From positions 62,001 through 126,000 of the forward strand of contig NZ_JAMBPQ010000003.1 of NCBI RefSeq assembly GCF_024206495.1: DNA of 64,000 nucleotides, written 5' to 3'. Source of the stretch: Paraburkholderia sp. CNPSo 3272. GTDB lineage: Bacteria; Pseudomonadota; Gammaproteobacteria; Burkholderiales; Burkholderiaceae. The notes under the pieces were generated by a model. It was not told the DNA's origin. It did not search any database and saw nothing but the letters and a program-made list of their open reading frames with translations. Positions 1 through 9,450 of the stretch are shown here, one piece after another. The translations under genes were made by a program, and so were the position numbers. How positions within the stretch are numbered: the stretch's first letter is position 1; each line of letters opens with the position of its first letter.

Positions 1-1235
1 ACACCTTCAACCCGAACGCCAACAATCTCGACCCGTTTTACACCACGGGCAACGTGATGCGGCTCGTGCGTCTGGACGGCATTCCCGCCTGGGCGAGCCC
101 GAACGGGGCGTTCGAGGACGAATCCATTCCGCCGAGCAACCTCTCGTACTACCAGAACTACATGAGCCGGATCGGTACGGAATCGAACCTCATTCGGACA
201 ACTTACTTTCCGAAGCAGGCGTCGAACTACTACCAGCTCACCTGGGAACCGGACGCCCAATGGCAAGGCAATAACACGCAATTCGTGCAGCTCTATCAGG
301 CCGTCTATCAGGGTATTCACTCGACCGACCCGCACGCAGTCGTGATGGGGCCGACCGATACGGCGCCGTCCGGCACGGCCGACCAGCTCAAGGCCCTCGC
401 GCCGCTCGGCTATGCGCAGGACATCGACGGCGTGACGACGCACGGCTATTACGACATCAACGGCAGCTCGCCTTCGTTCCCGCCCGAGCGTCAAGAAACC
501 GATCCGGCCAACGCGTCCGGCTCGCTGATGGGGCAAATGCGTGCGCTGCGCAGCGAAATGGCGGCTGACTACAAGCCGGGCATGAAGCTGTTCAGCACGG
601 AACTCGGCATCAGCTACGACAACGGTTCGTCGTACGGTCCCAACTATCCGACCGGCAATATCCTGTACGCACAAGGCGCAGTGGTGGCGCGCAGCCATCT
701 GATCATTCTTGGCGAAGGCGCTGATCAAACCTGGATCTTCTACGGTGCGGACTTCCCGGGCCTCGTGGGCTACGGCACGTTCTTCGATCTCGCCGACGCG
801 CAGGGTCAGTACGGCGCGCAGAACATCAGCCCGAAGCCCGCGGCCATGTCCGTCGCGGCGATGACGCGTATTCTCGACGGCACCAACACGCTCGGTCCGG
901 TGAAGACGACGCCCTCGGGGGTCTACGCCTACGCGTTCCAGCAGCTCAACAACGGCGCGGTCATCACGGCCCTCTGGACGCACAACAACAGCGTGTGGAG
1001 CGCGAGCGCCGGCTACAGCTCGACCTATAGCGTGGGCTACAGCCTCGCGGTGGATGCACCCGGCACGAGCGGCACGGTCACCGTGCTCGACGAAATGGGC
1101 AATCCGACCACGAAGAGCTACAGCAACGGCAAGGTCGCACTGAGCCTGACCGAATCGCCGGTCTATGTGATTTCGCAGAATGCCTCGGTGGCGAGCGCCA
1201 ATGCGACGCTGCCCACGGGCTACGTGCCGAACTGA
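1..1235 (+). CDS. Glycoside hydrolase-like protein, 5'-truncated
   Basis: The frame is open from base 3 with no start codon, so the N-terminus lies outside the window; 410 residues and the stop are visible. The sequence resembles clan GH-A (TIM-barrel) glycoside hydrolases: a WEPD segment (about residue 82 of the visible part) sits where the acid/base Glu is expected, and a STELGIS segment (about residue 200) could hold the nucleophile Glu. The last 130 or so residues are Ser/Thr/Gly-rich and look like the beta-sandwich that often follows the barrel. The substrate cannot be read. A perfect hairpin follows the stop. The internal GTG-ATG at 54 is a possible but unlikely start, because coding character continues upstream. 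The family assignment rests on motif appearance only. Confidence 0.7.
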   Translation, partial: TFNPNANNLDPFYTTGNVMRLVRLDGIPAWASPNGAFEDESIPPSNLSYYQNYMSRIGTESNLIRTTYFPKQASNYYQLTWEPDAQWQGNNTQFVQLYQAVYQGIHSTDPHAVVMGPTDTAPSGTADQLKALAPLGYAQDIDGVTTHGYYDINGSSPSFPPERQETDPANASGSLMGQMRALRSEMAADYKPGMKLFSTELGISYDNGSSYGPNYPTGNILYAQGAVVARSHLIILGEGADQTWIFYGADFPGLVGYGTFFDLADAQGQYGAQNISPKPAAMSVAAMTRILDGTNTLGPVKTTPSGVYAYAFQQLNNGAVITALWTHNNSVWSASAGYSSTYSVGYSLAVDAPGTSGTVTVLDEMGNPTTKSYSNGKVALSLTESPVYVISQNASVASANATLPTGYVPN

Positions 1236-1294
1236 GCGGGCAGGGTGAACCATGCGGCCGCCTGGCCGCACGAAAACGCTTTGCCCTGAGGCGC

Positions 1295-1340
1295 CCGGCC
1301 CGCGGAGACTGTTCCGCGGGCCGGACGCCTCTTTCGTTTA
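1295..1340 (+). terminator. Intrinsic terminator after the glycosidase gene
   Basis: A perfect 12-bp stem (CCGGCCCGCGGA at 1295-1306 with its complement at 1313-1324) encloses a 6-base loop. A T-rich stretch with CTTTCGTTT follows shortly after. It lies 60 bases past the stop of the glycosidase-like gene. Confidence 0.75.
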
Positions 1341-1400
1341 CCGCCGGCGAGGCATGCTTGCCGCGGTAGACTTGTGCTCTGCGCATCCGCGAGCCAGTAC

Positions 1401-2129
1401 ATGAAAAATTCACCGTCGACATCCGGCTGCACGGGTTCTTTGCAGGCTCATGGGTTAGTGATCGTCGAGGGCATCATGGGCTCGGGCAAGTCCACGACCA
1501 TGCGATTCATCGCCAGGCGTCTGCAAGAAGCGGGACAACAGGCGTTGCCGATTCATGAAAGGACGGCACCCCATCCGGTTCGCGCGACAGACGAACTCGA
1601 ACACTGGTTCGAACCCTGGCGGGAGGCGACGCCGCAACATCTCGCGAAGCGCGCGCTGGCCAGGTGGACTGACTTTGTCGAGGCCGAGCAGCACGCCGAC
1701 GCCATCCCCGTCATGGACGGCCAGCTCTTTCACGGCGACCTGACTCACCTGCTGCTGATGGAAGCGCCGCCCGCGCTCATGTTCGACTATGTGGACGCGC
1801 TGGCCGCCGTCATCGCCCCGATCGCTCCGTTGGTCATTTACCTCTGGCAGAACGATGTCGAGGCCGCAGTGCGGACCGTATGCGCTGAGCGCGGTCCCGC
1901 CTGGATCGACTATCAGGTGAACTGGAAGCTCGCGGCACCTTATTGCCAGCGCCGGGGATACGAGGGATTGGAGGGGCTGATAGCGCTCTATCGCGACTAC
2001 CGCCGCCTCACCGACGCCCTGTTCGAGCGGCTGCCCCTCGCGAAGCTCGCAATCGAAAACTCGGCAGGAGACTGGCCAGACTACGAGGGGCAAATCCTGC
2101 ACGCGCTGCGGGTGGCGCAATCGGGCTGA
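1401..2129 (+). CDS. P-loop NTPase, possible small-molecule kinase
   Basis: A 242-residue protein with an N-terminal Walker A motif GIMGSGKST (about residues 24-32) directly after a hydrophobic beta-strand (LVIVEG). This layout is typical of thymidylate/adenylate kinase-like and other nucleoside or small-molecule kinases. No membrane segment or extra domain is seen. GTG at 1374 is an alternative start; ATG at 1401 was chosen because it is the first ATG, but neither has a clear ribosome site. No neighbour hints at the substrate. The P-loop is certain; the specific reaction is not known. Confidence 0.7.
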   Translation: MKNSPSTSGCTGSLQAHGLVIVEGIMGSGKSTTMRFIARRLQEAGQQALPIHERTAPHPVRATDELEHWFEPWREATPQHLAKRALARWTDFVEAEQHADAIPVMDGQLFHGDLTHLLLMEAPPALMFDYVDALAAVIAPIAPLVIYLWQNDVEAAVRTVCAERGPAWIDYQVNWKLAAPYCQRRGYEGLEGLIALYRDYRRLTDALFERLPLAKLAIENSAGDWPDYEGQILHALRVAQSG

Positions 2130-2225
2130 AGACGCCTGCGCCTGGTAGCTGCGCTCCCGAACCCTTAGATTTTCGACGTAGCGACAGAAATGAACGAAAA
2201 TGCTGCGAACCTACTGGAAAGCAAC

Positions 2226-2663
2226 ATGAAACGACTGTTACTCGCCGCACTCACCGCCGCCTCGTTCGTGACCTGCGCTCATGCGCAAAGCGACGCGACC
2301 GGCTCGTTCGCCACCCCCGCAGGCACGGTGCAATTCGTGCGTGACGATCGCGACTTCGTGGCGATCCTCGGCAAAGATGTCTTCGACCGCTTCGACACGA
2401 AGACGCTCGCGCACTTCGACGAAGTGGGCCAGGACAACAGCACGATCACGCGCATGCTTGTGCAGACCGCCTACGGCCCGGTGCTGTATGACTTTCGCCA
2501 CAATCCGCCGCTCGTGCAACACGTGAGCACGCGCATGACGATCAAGCGCGTGTTCTGGCAACCCGACGAAGTCGTGATGCAAGGCTCGGAAGGCTGGTTC
2601 CGGCTCAAGAACGGCGCGCTCACCAAGCTGCAATCGTCAACGACCACGTACCGCACCAACTAG
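2226..2663 (+). CDS. Small secreted protein of unknown function
   Basis: A 145-residue protein with a clear Sec signal peptide: MKRLLL start, hydrophobic core, and likely cleavage after CAHA before QSD. The start at 2226 is preferred over an in-frame ATG at 2190 because it gives the signal peptide directly and has GGAA upstream. The mature part is about 125 residues with alternating beta-like segments and no recognised motif. It converges on the dctD-like gene, only 5 bases separating the two ends. Function unknown. Confidence 0.7.
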   Translation: MKRLLLAALTAASFVTCAHAQSDATGSFATPAGTVQFVRDDRDFVAILGKDVFDRFDTKTLAHFDEVGQDNSTITRMLVQTAYGPVLYDFRHNPPLVQHVSTRMTIKRVFWQPDEVVMQGSEGWFRLKNGALTKLQSSTTTYRTN

Positions 2664-2668
2664 CCCGG

Positions 2669-4039
2669 TCAGGCGTCTTTGTCGTCCTTCTCGTCGCCCT
2701 GCGAGTCGCGATCCGCGATCTTCAGCTGACGCAGCTTGTGATACAGCGTTTTCTTCGGCATCCCAAGCTCCTCGCTCGCCTGGGCGACGTTGCCGTGATG
2801 GCGGCGCAGCGTGTTCTCGATCAGCATCCGCTCGAAATACGCTAGCTGGTCAGCCAGCGTCTCCCCTTTCACGGCAGCCGCGCCCGCGGAAAGCAGGCTG
2901 TCGCCGGTCAGCCCGAGCACGAAGCGGTCGGCGACATTCTGCAACTCGCGCACGTTGCCGGGCCATGCGTGCGTCATGAGTTCGGACACCTGTGCAGCGG
3001 TCACGACGGGCGCCGGCGTGCCGAAGCGCCGCGCGGCCGCGAGCACGAAATGCTCGAACAGCAGGGGCACGTCCTCACGCCGCTCGCGCAGCGGCGGCAA
3101 TTCGATCTGCGCCACATTCAGCCGGTACAGCAGGTCGGCGCGAAAGCCGCCCTCGGCAGACACTTCGGCGAGGTCGGCCTTCGAAGCGGCAACGATGCGG
3201 CAATCCACCGGAATCAGCTCGTTTGCGCCGAGGCGCTCGACCACGCGCTCCTGCAGCACGCGCAGCATCTTGATCTGCAGCGCCATCGGCATCGTTTCGA
3301 TCTCGTCGAGAAAGAGCGTGCCGCCATTTGCCCATTCGATCTTGCCAACGCGCTTCTTGATCGCGCCCGTGAACGCGCCGGCCTCGTGGCCGAACAGTTC
3401 GCTCTCGAACACCTGCTCGGGCAAACCGCCGCAGTTCAGCGCCACGAAATGCGCGTCGCGCCTCGCGCTGAAGTCGTGCAGGCTGCGTGCAATCAGTTCC
3501 TTGCCGGTGCCCGTTTCGCCGGTGATCAGCACCGACACGGAGGTATCCGCGAGACGCAGAATCTTCTTGCGGACCTCCGCCATGGCCGGCGACTTGCCGA
3601 GCACGAGCGCCTCGATCCCCTGCCAGTTGTGCAGCGAAGCGCGCAGGCCCTCTACTTCGAGCGTGAGCCGCCGTTTCTCGACCGCGCGTGCCACGCGGCC
3701 CGCGATGACATCGGAGGAGAATGGTTTTTCGATGAAGTCGTAGGCGCCCACGCGCATCGCGCTGACCGCCGTCGAAATGTCCGCATGCCCGCTGATCAGC
3801 AGCACCGGAATTTGCGGATCGATCGCCATCACGTGATCGAGCAGTTGCAGGCCGTCGATGCCGGGCATGCGCACGTCGGAGACGATCACGACCGGCGCGC
3901 CCGGCGCGATGTCGGCATACGCATCGGCCGCAGACGCATAGGCGCTCACCGGAAAGCCCGCCAGCGCCACCGCCTGCTCGACGCCGATGCGGACATTCTC
4001 GTCGTCCTCGACGACCAGCACCCGAATCTCATCTGCCAT
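2669..4039 (-). CDS. dctD: Sigma-54-dependent response regulator, DctD-like
   Basis: A 456-residue NtrC-class activator. The receiver domain (about 1-120) has the acidic pair at 12-13 and phospho-acceptor Asp near 55 in VSDVRMPG. The AAA+ domain (about 145-385) has Walker A GETGTGKE, the sigma-54-contacting GAFTGA loop and Walker [10 protein letters not shown]. The C-terminal Fis-type helix-turn-helix lies in the last 45 residues. The start [13 protein letters not shown] at 4039 was chosen because the frame upstream is the tail of the kinase gene; the two genes overlap by 11 bases, implying coupled translation. It probably acts on the sigma-54 promoter seen in front of the upstream transporter. 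DctD assignment is by organisation and similarity; the real ligand may be another carboxylate. Confidence 0.9.
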   Translation of the reverse strand: MADEIRVLVVEDDENVRIGVEQAVALAGFPVSAYASAADAYADIAPGAPVVIVSDVRMPGIDGLQLLDHVMAIDPQIPVLLISGHADISTAVSAMRVGAYDFIEKPFSSDVIAGRVARAVEKRRLTLEVEGLRASLHNWQGIEALVLGKSPAMAEVRKKILRLADTSVSVLITGETGTGKELIARSLHDFSARRDAHFVALNCGGLPEQVFESELFGHEAGAFTGAIKKRVGKIEWANGGTLFLDEIETMPMALQIKMLRVLQERVVERLGANELIPVDCRIVAASKADLAEVSAEGGFRADLLYRLNVAQIELPPLRERREDVPLLFEHFVLAAARRFGTPAPVVTAAQVSELMTHAWPGNVRELQNVADRFVLGLTGDSLLSAGAAAVKGETLADQLAYFERMLIENTLRRHHGNVAQASEELGMPKKTLYHKLRQLKIADRDSQGDEKDDKDA

Positions 4040-5900
4040 GTTCTGTCCTTTGCGGCTCGGCGGCCGTGAATTCGATCGTGAAGCGGGCTCCGCCTTCGTC
4101 GCGATTCGTCGCGGTGATTTTCGCGCCAAAGCCTTCGACGATGCGCGACGTGATCGCGAGCCCAAGCCCGAGGCCTTGTCCGCGCGGCTTGGTCGTCACG
4201 AACGGCTCGAACACGTGCGCCAGCACATCCGGTGCGATGCCGGGGCCGCTGTCTTCGATTGTGAAGCGCACGCGGCCTTGCGTGTCAGGCTCGCCTGCCT
4301 CGATTGCGACCGCGCGCGTGCTCGCGTCGCGCACGGCGTCGAGCGCATTGCCCAGCAGATTGACGATCACCTGCTGCAGCTGACTCGACTCTGCGTACAC
4401 GGTGGTGCCCGGCGCGATCCGCACGTCGAGCCGCACCGCTTCGTCGCGGATGCGCGACTCGTAGATGAGCCGCGCATGCGCGACGGCTTCGCCGAGCGAC
4501 ACCGCCACGCGCTCCACCTCCGGCTTGCGCGCGAACGCCTTCAGCTCGCTCGTGAGCACCGCCATGCTGTCCACGAGACGCCCGACGCGCTCGAGATTGG
4601 CGTTCGCCTGGGCGCCCTGATTGCGCTCGAAGAAGGTACGCGCATTGTCGCAGAGCGTGCGGATCGCGACGAGCGGCTGGTTCAGCTCGTGCGTGAGCCC
4701 CGCCGCCATCTGGCCGATCACGGCGAGCTTGCCGGCATGCACGACCTCCTGCTGCGTGGCGCGCAGGCGCTGCTCGGTGCGTTCGCGCTCGGCGATCTCG
4801 CGCTGCATCTGCGCGTTCGCCTGCGTGAGCGCGGCGGTCCGTTGCGCCACGGTCGTTTCCAGTTGATCGTTCGCGCGGCGCAAGGCTTCTTGCGCCTTAA
4901 GCTTCTCCACGATCACGCGGCGGCGCTGCACCGCATACAGCGCATAAAGCGCGGCGATCAGAAACAGGCCCGTCACGAACGCGAACGCGAGCCGTTGCTG
5001 GCGCCGCGCGCCCGCCGTGTCGAGCAGCACCATGATCGTGTCCTGCCCTTGCGGCGCGGGGCGCGACATCACGAGAAAGCGGGCCGTGCGGCCCGCGCGG
5101 CGCAGGTCGGGAAAGAGGCCGATCCACGCGTTGTCGTTCCAGTCGCCCACGCGCCGGTAATGCAGCGCCTCGACGATGCGCCCCGCGTATTGGCGCGACG
5201 CCTGGATATCGCGCTGCTGCGGCTCGGTCATCGCGCGCATGGCGCTGAATTTCCATTCGGGCTGGGTCGAGATCACGATCACGCCATTGCTGTCGACGAC
5301 GATCGCCGCCTCGCCGGGCGCGCGCCACGCGGATTCGAGCGCATCGACGCTGACCTTCACCGCTGCCGCGCCGATTGCCGTGTCGCCGTCGCGAATCGCA
5401 CTCGCGAAGTACAGACCGGGAACGCCGGTGTTCGTGCCGATGCCGAAGAAGCGGCCGCGGCCTTGCGCGAGCGCGTCCTTGAAGTACGGGCGATACGACA
5501 CGTTGGTGCCGACGAAGCTGACCGGCTGGTTCCAGTTGCTCGCGGCGACCACCGTGCCGTGGGCGTCGATCACGTCTACCGCGCCGCTGCCGACGTCGTT
5601 GTTGACCGCTTCGAGATAGGCATCGACCGCGAGCAACATGCCGCGCGCTTCATTGGGCGACGCCTTGAGCAACGCTCGCACGCTGTCCTGCCGCGCCACC
5701 AGCGCGGGGACCATCTCGAAGCGTCCCAGCTCGCTTTGCAGGCTCGCCGCATAAAGATCGAGCCGATGCTCGCCGACCTCGGCCAGCGCGTCGATCGCGC
5801 GGTTCCATGCGAACTCCACGGCGGCGGCGGCCGCACCGACATACAGCACGGCCGCCGCCGCCCATCCCCACCATGGAATGCCCTTGTAACGCATCTGCAC
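4029..5900 (-). CDS. dctB: DctB-like C4-dicarboxylate/carboxylate sensor histidine kinase
   Basis: A 623-residue inner-membrane kinase. TM1 is at about 11-30 and TM2 at about 305-325, with a large periplasmic dCache-type sensor between them (FGIGTNTGVPGLYFAS region). A coiled coil (about 330-385) leads to the H-box GLTHELNQPL with His at about 404, then N-box NLLGNALDAV, DSGPGIAPD and GQGLGLGLAI. This is the DctB architecture. It follows the transporter gene by 112 bases with no evident terminator and overlaps the regulator gene. The partner transporter here is a 2HCT protein and not the usual DctA, so the sensed acid could be citrate, malate or another hydroxycarboxylate. Confidence 0.88.
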   Translation of the reverse strand: MQMRYKGIPWWGWAAAAVLYVGAAAAAVEFAWNRAIDALAEVGEHRLDLYAASLQSELGRFEMVPALVARQDSVRALLKASPNEARGMLLAVDAYLEAVNNDVGSGAVDVIDAHGTVVAASNWNQPVSFVGTNVSYRPYFKDALAQGRGRFFGIGTNTGVPGLYFASAIRDGDTAIGAAAVKVSVDALESAWRAPGEAAIVVDSNGVIVISTQPEWKFSAMRAMTEPQQRDIQASRQYAGRIVEALHYRRVGDWNDNAWIGLFPDLRRAGRTARFLVMSRPAPQGQDTIMVLLDTAGARRQQRLAFAFVTGLFLIAALYALYAVQRRRVIVEKLKAQEALRRANDQLETTVAQRTAALTQANAQMQREIAERERTEQRLRATQQEVVHAGKLAVIGQMAAGLTHELNQPLVAIRTLCDNARTFFERNQGAQANANLERVGRLVDSMAVLTSELKAFARKPEVERVAVSLGEAVAHARLIYESRIRDEAVRLDVRIAPGTTVYAESSQLQQVIVNLLGNALDAVRDASTRAVAIEAGEPDTQGRVRFTIEDSGPGIAPDVLAHVFEPFVTTKPRGQGLGLGLAITSRIVEGFGAKITATNRDEGGARFTIEFTAAEPQRTEHGR

Positions 5901-6012
5901 GTTCGCCCTCGTCGATTGGCTGCCGCCAGACGGCGGGTTCAGCGGATACCGCGCGCCGGATGCACCGGCGCCACGATCGCGAAGGCGCGCACGAGGGGCG
6001 CACAGCGGCGCG

Positions 6013-7389
6013 TCATGCGCCGAAATGCGCGAGCAGGATGAGCGTCACGGTCACGACGATGGCGCCGCCAATACGCGTGGCGATCTGCGCGAACGGCATG
6101 AGCTGCATGCGGTTCGCGGCGGTGAGGATCGCCACGTCGCCGGTGCCGCCCTGGCCGCTGTGGCACGCGTTCACGATTGCGGTGTCGATAGGGTACATCT
6201 TCATCAGGCGTCCCACCACGAAGCCCGTGCCCATCAGCGTGACCACGGTCGCGGCGATCGTCACGACATTGACGAGCGTGAACGCGGCCATGAGCTTGTC
6301 CCACGGCGTCATCGCCACGCCGATCGCGAACAGCAGCGGGTAGGTGACCGCGGTCGAGAAAAACTTGTAGACCACGAACGCGCCTTCCTGCAGCGGCGGC
6401 GAAACCGCGCGCGCGAGCTTCACGAGCACGGCGAGAAACAGCATCGCCACCGGCGCGGGCAGGCCGAACAGCTTGTTCGCCATCAGGCCGATGAGGTACA
6501 GCGTGATCGCCGTGATGCCGGCCGCCGCGATGTGGCTCACGTCCACGTGGCCTCGAGCTTCGTCGTTCGACGACGCGAGTTCATCGGTCGCGCCGACTTG
6601 CAGACGGCCATTGCCGGTGAGATGCGGCATGCGCTTGCCCAGCATGTCGAGCATGCCCGAGAGGATGATGGCGATGAGGCTGCCGAGCATCACGGGCGGC
6701 AAAACCTGCGCGAACAGGTCGCCTTGCGCGACGTGCATGATTTCCGAATAGCCCACGGAAAGCGGAATCGCGCCTTCGCCCACGCCGCCGGCCATGATCG
6801 GCACGACGATGTAGAGCAGCGTGTGCTTGACGCCGAGTCCGAGCGCCGCGCCGACCGCGGTGCCCACGATGGTCGCTGCCACCGTGCCGGCCGCAAGCGG
6901 AATGAAGATCTTCAGGAAGCCTTGAATCAGCACGCGCCGGTCCATGCTGAGAATACTGCCGACGATGATCGAGGCGATGAAGAGATAGAGGAAGTTGGTC
7001 TGCTTCGTGAATTCGACCGTGAGGTGCTGCACGGGCTTGGGCAGCACGTGGTAGTACACGAGCGCCGAAGGCACGAAGGTCGCGAGAATCGCCGCCGCGC
7101 CGATATTGCGCAGCAGCGGCAGGCGCTTGCCGAGTTCGGCGCACGTGAAGCCGCAGAAAGCGAGCACGGCGATGGCCATCGAGATCTCGCCGGGCACCTT
7201 GCCGGTGACCGCGAAGCCCGCGATCAGCGCAAACAGGATCACGTAGATCGGCAGCGGAATGATGCCGATGCGGATTTCCATCAGCTTCCACCAGCCTTCG
7301 GGCCAGAAGCGCGTTTGGGTCGTCGGGGATGACTCGGGGACCGCCTGCTTGACCTGCGAGGCGGCGGATAGGGATGCACTGTTCTGCAC
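6013..7389 (-). CDS. 2-hydroxycarboxylate transporter (2HCT/CitS-like family)
   Basis: A 458-residue polytopic membrane protein. It has the two conserved re-entrant-loop GGxG motifs of the 2HCT family (AGGVGEG in the N-terminal half, GQGGTGD near the C-terminus), so it most likely imports citrate, malate or a related 2-hydroxycarboxylate with Na+ or H+. The start is GTG at 7389, preceded by GGAGAC at good distance; the frame is open further upstream but without coding character and would give an over-long N-terminus. It is the first gene of a run with the DctB/DctD-like pair and lies behind a predicted sigma-54 promoter. The exact substrate cannot be read. Confidence 0.85.
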   Translation of the reverse strand: MQNSASLSAASQVKQAVPESSPTTQTRFWPEGWWKLMEIRIGIIPLPIYVILFALIAGFAVTGKVPGEISMAIAVLAFCGFTCAELGKRLPLLRNIGAAAILATFVPSALVYYHVLPKPVQHLTVEFTKQTNFLYLFIASIIVGSILSMDRRVLIQGFLKIFIPLAAGTVAATIVGTAVGAALGLGVKHTLLYIVVPIMAGGVGEGAIPLSVGYSEIMHVAQGDLFAQVLPPVMLGSLIAIILSGMLDMLGKRMPHLTGNGRLQVGATDELASSNDEARGHVDVSHIAAAGITAITLYLIGLMANKLFGLPAPVAMLFLAVLVKLARAVSPPLQEGAFVVYKFFSTAVTYPLLFAIGVAMTPWDKLMAAFTLVNVVTIAATVVTLMGTGFVVGRLMKMYPIDTAIVNACHSGQGGTGDVAILTAANRMQLMPFAQIATRIGGAIVVTVTLILLAHFGA

Positions 7390-7491
7390 GGGATGTCTCC
7401 TTCGTTTTCGCGACCGGACTGCGTCGCGTCTCCGGTGCTTGTTTAAATAAACGTTGCGGGCTATCGAGGTGTAGACCGCCGGGTCTCTATA

Positions 7492-7508
7492 AGCAGTAGC
7501 TGTGCCAG
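7492..7508 (-). promoter_or_regulatory. Sigma-54 (-24/-12) promoter for the 2HCT-dctBD run
   Basis: On the minus strand the sequence reads CTGGCACAGCTACTGCTT. The GG of the -24 element and the GC of the -12 element are exactly 10 bases apart, and the match to TGGCAC-N5-TTGC is nearly complete. The predicted start lies near 7480, giving a leader of about 90 bases before GTG 7389. The presence of an NtrC-class regulator gene downstream supports the call. Confidence 0.82.
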
Positions 7509-7620
7509 CGCGTGGCGGCATCTCGGATAATCCGCAACGCATTGATTTGTTTGATATTTCCGGGAATGCCACGCAGCTCGCGCCGGCCAGCGAGCCGCGA
7601 TTTCAGAATCGGCCCGAGCC

Positions 7621-7642
7621 GCAGGCCGAAATCTCGGCCTGC
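7621..7642. promoter_or_regulatory. Perfect inverted repeat, candidate activator site
   Basis: GCAGGCCGA and its complement TCGGCCTGC flank a 4-base centre. It lies about 115-130 bases upstream of the sigma-54 element, the usual distance for an enhancer site of a DctD-type activator. There is no T-tract on either side, so a terminator is unlikely. The rest of 7390-7748 contains no gene. Confidence 0.45.
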
Positions 7643-7748
7643 CTCGGCCCGACCATTGAGTGCATGGCAAGAGTGATTTTCAGAATTCGCTCTGGAACGG
7701 CGCCGATCGTTGGCAGAAGATGAATCACCGCAACGTGAGGAGCGAGCC

Positions 7749-8048
7749 ATGAAAATCGTCTTGCCAGGATGCGCCGTCGTTTGTGCCGCGGCGCTGTGGA
7801 GTGCCGGCGCGCTGGCCGGGCCGCCGGGTTCGGCCTACCAGACGCCTGTGCAGTTATCGAGCGGAAGAAATTTGCTTTGCAGCGTGAACGAATCACAGCC
7901 CGCCGGCGAATTGGCGGCGCTCACGCGTCGCGAGCAGGTGCAAGCCGATGTCCTCGCCATGCAGCGTCTGAGGCTCGTGAGCGGACCGGAGTCGCCTTAC
8001 CCGTCCGCCTATACGGCGCCGAGCATTGCCTGCGTAGACGCGGGTTGA
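7749..8048 (+). CDS. Small secreted protein of unknown function
   Basis: A 99-residue protein with a Sec signal peptide (MKIVLPGCAVVCAA core, likely cleavage after GALA). AGGAG lies 8 bases before the ATG, which decides this start over an upstream in-frame one. The mature part has two Cys (in LLCSV and IACVD) that could form a disulfide. A strong hairpin follows the stop. No family is recognised; similar short exported proteins are common in Burkholderia. Confidence 0.7.
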   Translation: MKIVLPGCAVVCAAALWSAGALAGPPGSAYQTPVQLSSGRNLLCSVNESQPAGELAALTRREQVQADVLAMQRLRLVSGPESPYPSAYTAPSIACVDAG

Positions 8049-8066
8049 TGCCGCAGAAAGCACGAC

Positions 8067-8104
8067 GGGGCTCGATTCGCCTGACGAATCGAGCCCCGCG
8101 TACT
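8067..8104. terminator. Bidirectional hairpin terminator
   Basis: A perfect 13-bp stem (GGGGCTCGATTCG at 8067-8079; complement at 8085-8097) with a 5-base loop. It sits between two convergent genes, 18 bases after the small secreted protein and 30 bases after the porin stop, so it may end both transcripts. Confidence 0.75.
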
Positions 8105-8127
8105 TTGAGGACGGTTGAAAAGTCCGA

Positions 8128-9264
8128 TCAGAAGCGCGTGCGCACGCCCGTCGTCACTTCGACCTGGTTGGTCGCGCCGAAGGTCGTGCCCACCGTATAG
8201 CCGCCGTGCAGCTTCATGTAGTCGCCCGCCAGATACACCTCGGTGCGCTTGGACAGGTGATAGAAGATCGAGCCGTACAGCGTCTCCTTGAAACCGTTGT
8301 GCAGCCCGCTCGCGGGATCGAATGCGCCGATGTTGGCGTTCGGAATATCGCCATCGACGTTATACGCGGCGTTGTGCGTGCGCATTTGCTGATAGCCGAG
8401 TTCGTAGTCCAGCGCGCCCTTCGGCACGAGCTTGAACGAGACCGTCCACGCATTGTCCTGACGCTGGCCGAGCGCCCCCTGATTGCCCCAGTAGCGGAAG
8501 TAGCCCGCATTGGCGCGCACGATGCCGATCGTGTAGTTGCCGCCAACCGAGAACGCCTGGTTCGAGTTGCCGTCGCGGTTCACGTGGTTATAGAAGGTCG
8601 AGGCCGTCCACGTCGGGGCGTTGTAGCCGAGTGCGAACTGATAGTTCGCGTTATTGCCGAAGCTCGTCGAATTGCCGAAAGCGTAGCCCGCTGCCGCGTA
8701 AATACCGTTATCGAAGACCTTCTTCCACGCCAGGCCGTTTTCGTAACGGGTGCCCGTTGCGCTCGCCGCGTAGAAAATCATCTGCTTGAAGTTGTTGGCG
8801 TTGGTCCAGCCGCCCTCTTCCGTCGTGAGCTTCGCGTTGCCGTACGGGTCGCCGTAAATGGCCGCGGCGTCACGCGCGATGGTGTTCTGGAAGCCCGCCG
8901 TGAGCTTGCCGAAGCGCTCGTCTTCCACGCCGACCCAGGCGTCACGGTCGAAGATCTGGCCCGGGTCTTCCATCTGGCCGTCGCTCACGCGGTATTCGCT
9001 TTCGAGCCGGAAGATCACCTTCGTGCCGCCGCCGATGTCTTCTGCGCCCTTCAAGCCCCAGCGGCTGCCGCTGAACCACGGTTCGCCGGCAATGCCCATG
9101 CCGATCACGTGGTTGCCGTTGGCGTCCGCGTGCGATTGATAAGTGGGGACGCTCAGGTCGATGAGGCCGTACAGTTGAACGCTCGATTGCGCGTGTGCGC
9201 CGCTCGCTGCCAGTGCACCGAAGGTCGCGCCTACTGCAGCGACAGCAAGTTGTTTTCTCTTCAA
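8128..9264 (-). CDS. Gram-negative porin (OmpC-like, Burkholderia type)
   Basis: A 378-residue outer-membrane trimeric porin. The signal peptide ends at SGAHA, followed by the family's typical mature start QSSVQLYGLID. Conserved features include SRWGLKG and a C-terminal terminal Phe (VRTRF) used for BAM recognition. Length matches the family. It is the last gene of a minus-strand run after the TctD/TctE-like pair, 186 bases downstream, so the pair may regulate it as TctDE regulates OpdH in Pseudomonas. The solute is not known. Confidence 0.92.
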   Translation of the reverse strand: MKRKQLAVAAVGATFGALAASGAHAQSSVQLYGLIDLSVPTYQSHADANGNHVIGMGIAGEPWFSGSRWGLKGAEDIGGGTKVIFRLESEYRVSDGQMEDPGQIFDRDAWVGVEDERFGKLTAGFQNTIARDAAAIYGDPYGNAKLTTEEGGWTNANNFKQMIFYAASATGTRYENGLAWKKVFDNGIYAAAGYAFGNSTSFGNNANYQFALGYNAPTWTASTFYNHVNRDGNSNQAFSVGGNYTIGIVRANAGYFRYWGNQGALGQRQDNAWTVSFKLVPKGALDYELGYQQMRTHNAAYNVDGDIPNANIGAFDPASGLHNGFKETLYGSIFYHLSKRTEVYLAGDYMKLHGGYTVGTTFGATNQVEVTTGVRTRF

Positions 9265-9450
9265 GATCGTCTCCAGGGGTTGCTTCGTTGGAAGTTTTCA
9301 TGGACCCGCTGCCATCACTCACCGGTTGCGGCGAGCCGTGTGAATCAGCGGGTGAGACGAATAGTAGAGAGGTGAATCCTTCGCGATTCTTTCACGAACG
9401 ATGGGTATTCCTAAGTACATCCACCAATACCGGAAAAACGTCCGGCCTGC

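Noticed and set aside
9404..9445. Inverted repeat GGTATT-N16-AATACC and a short hairpin CCGGA-N6-TCCGG between the TctD-like and porin genes
   Set aside because: Arms are short and spacing is not diagnostic; too weak to call as operator or terminator.
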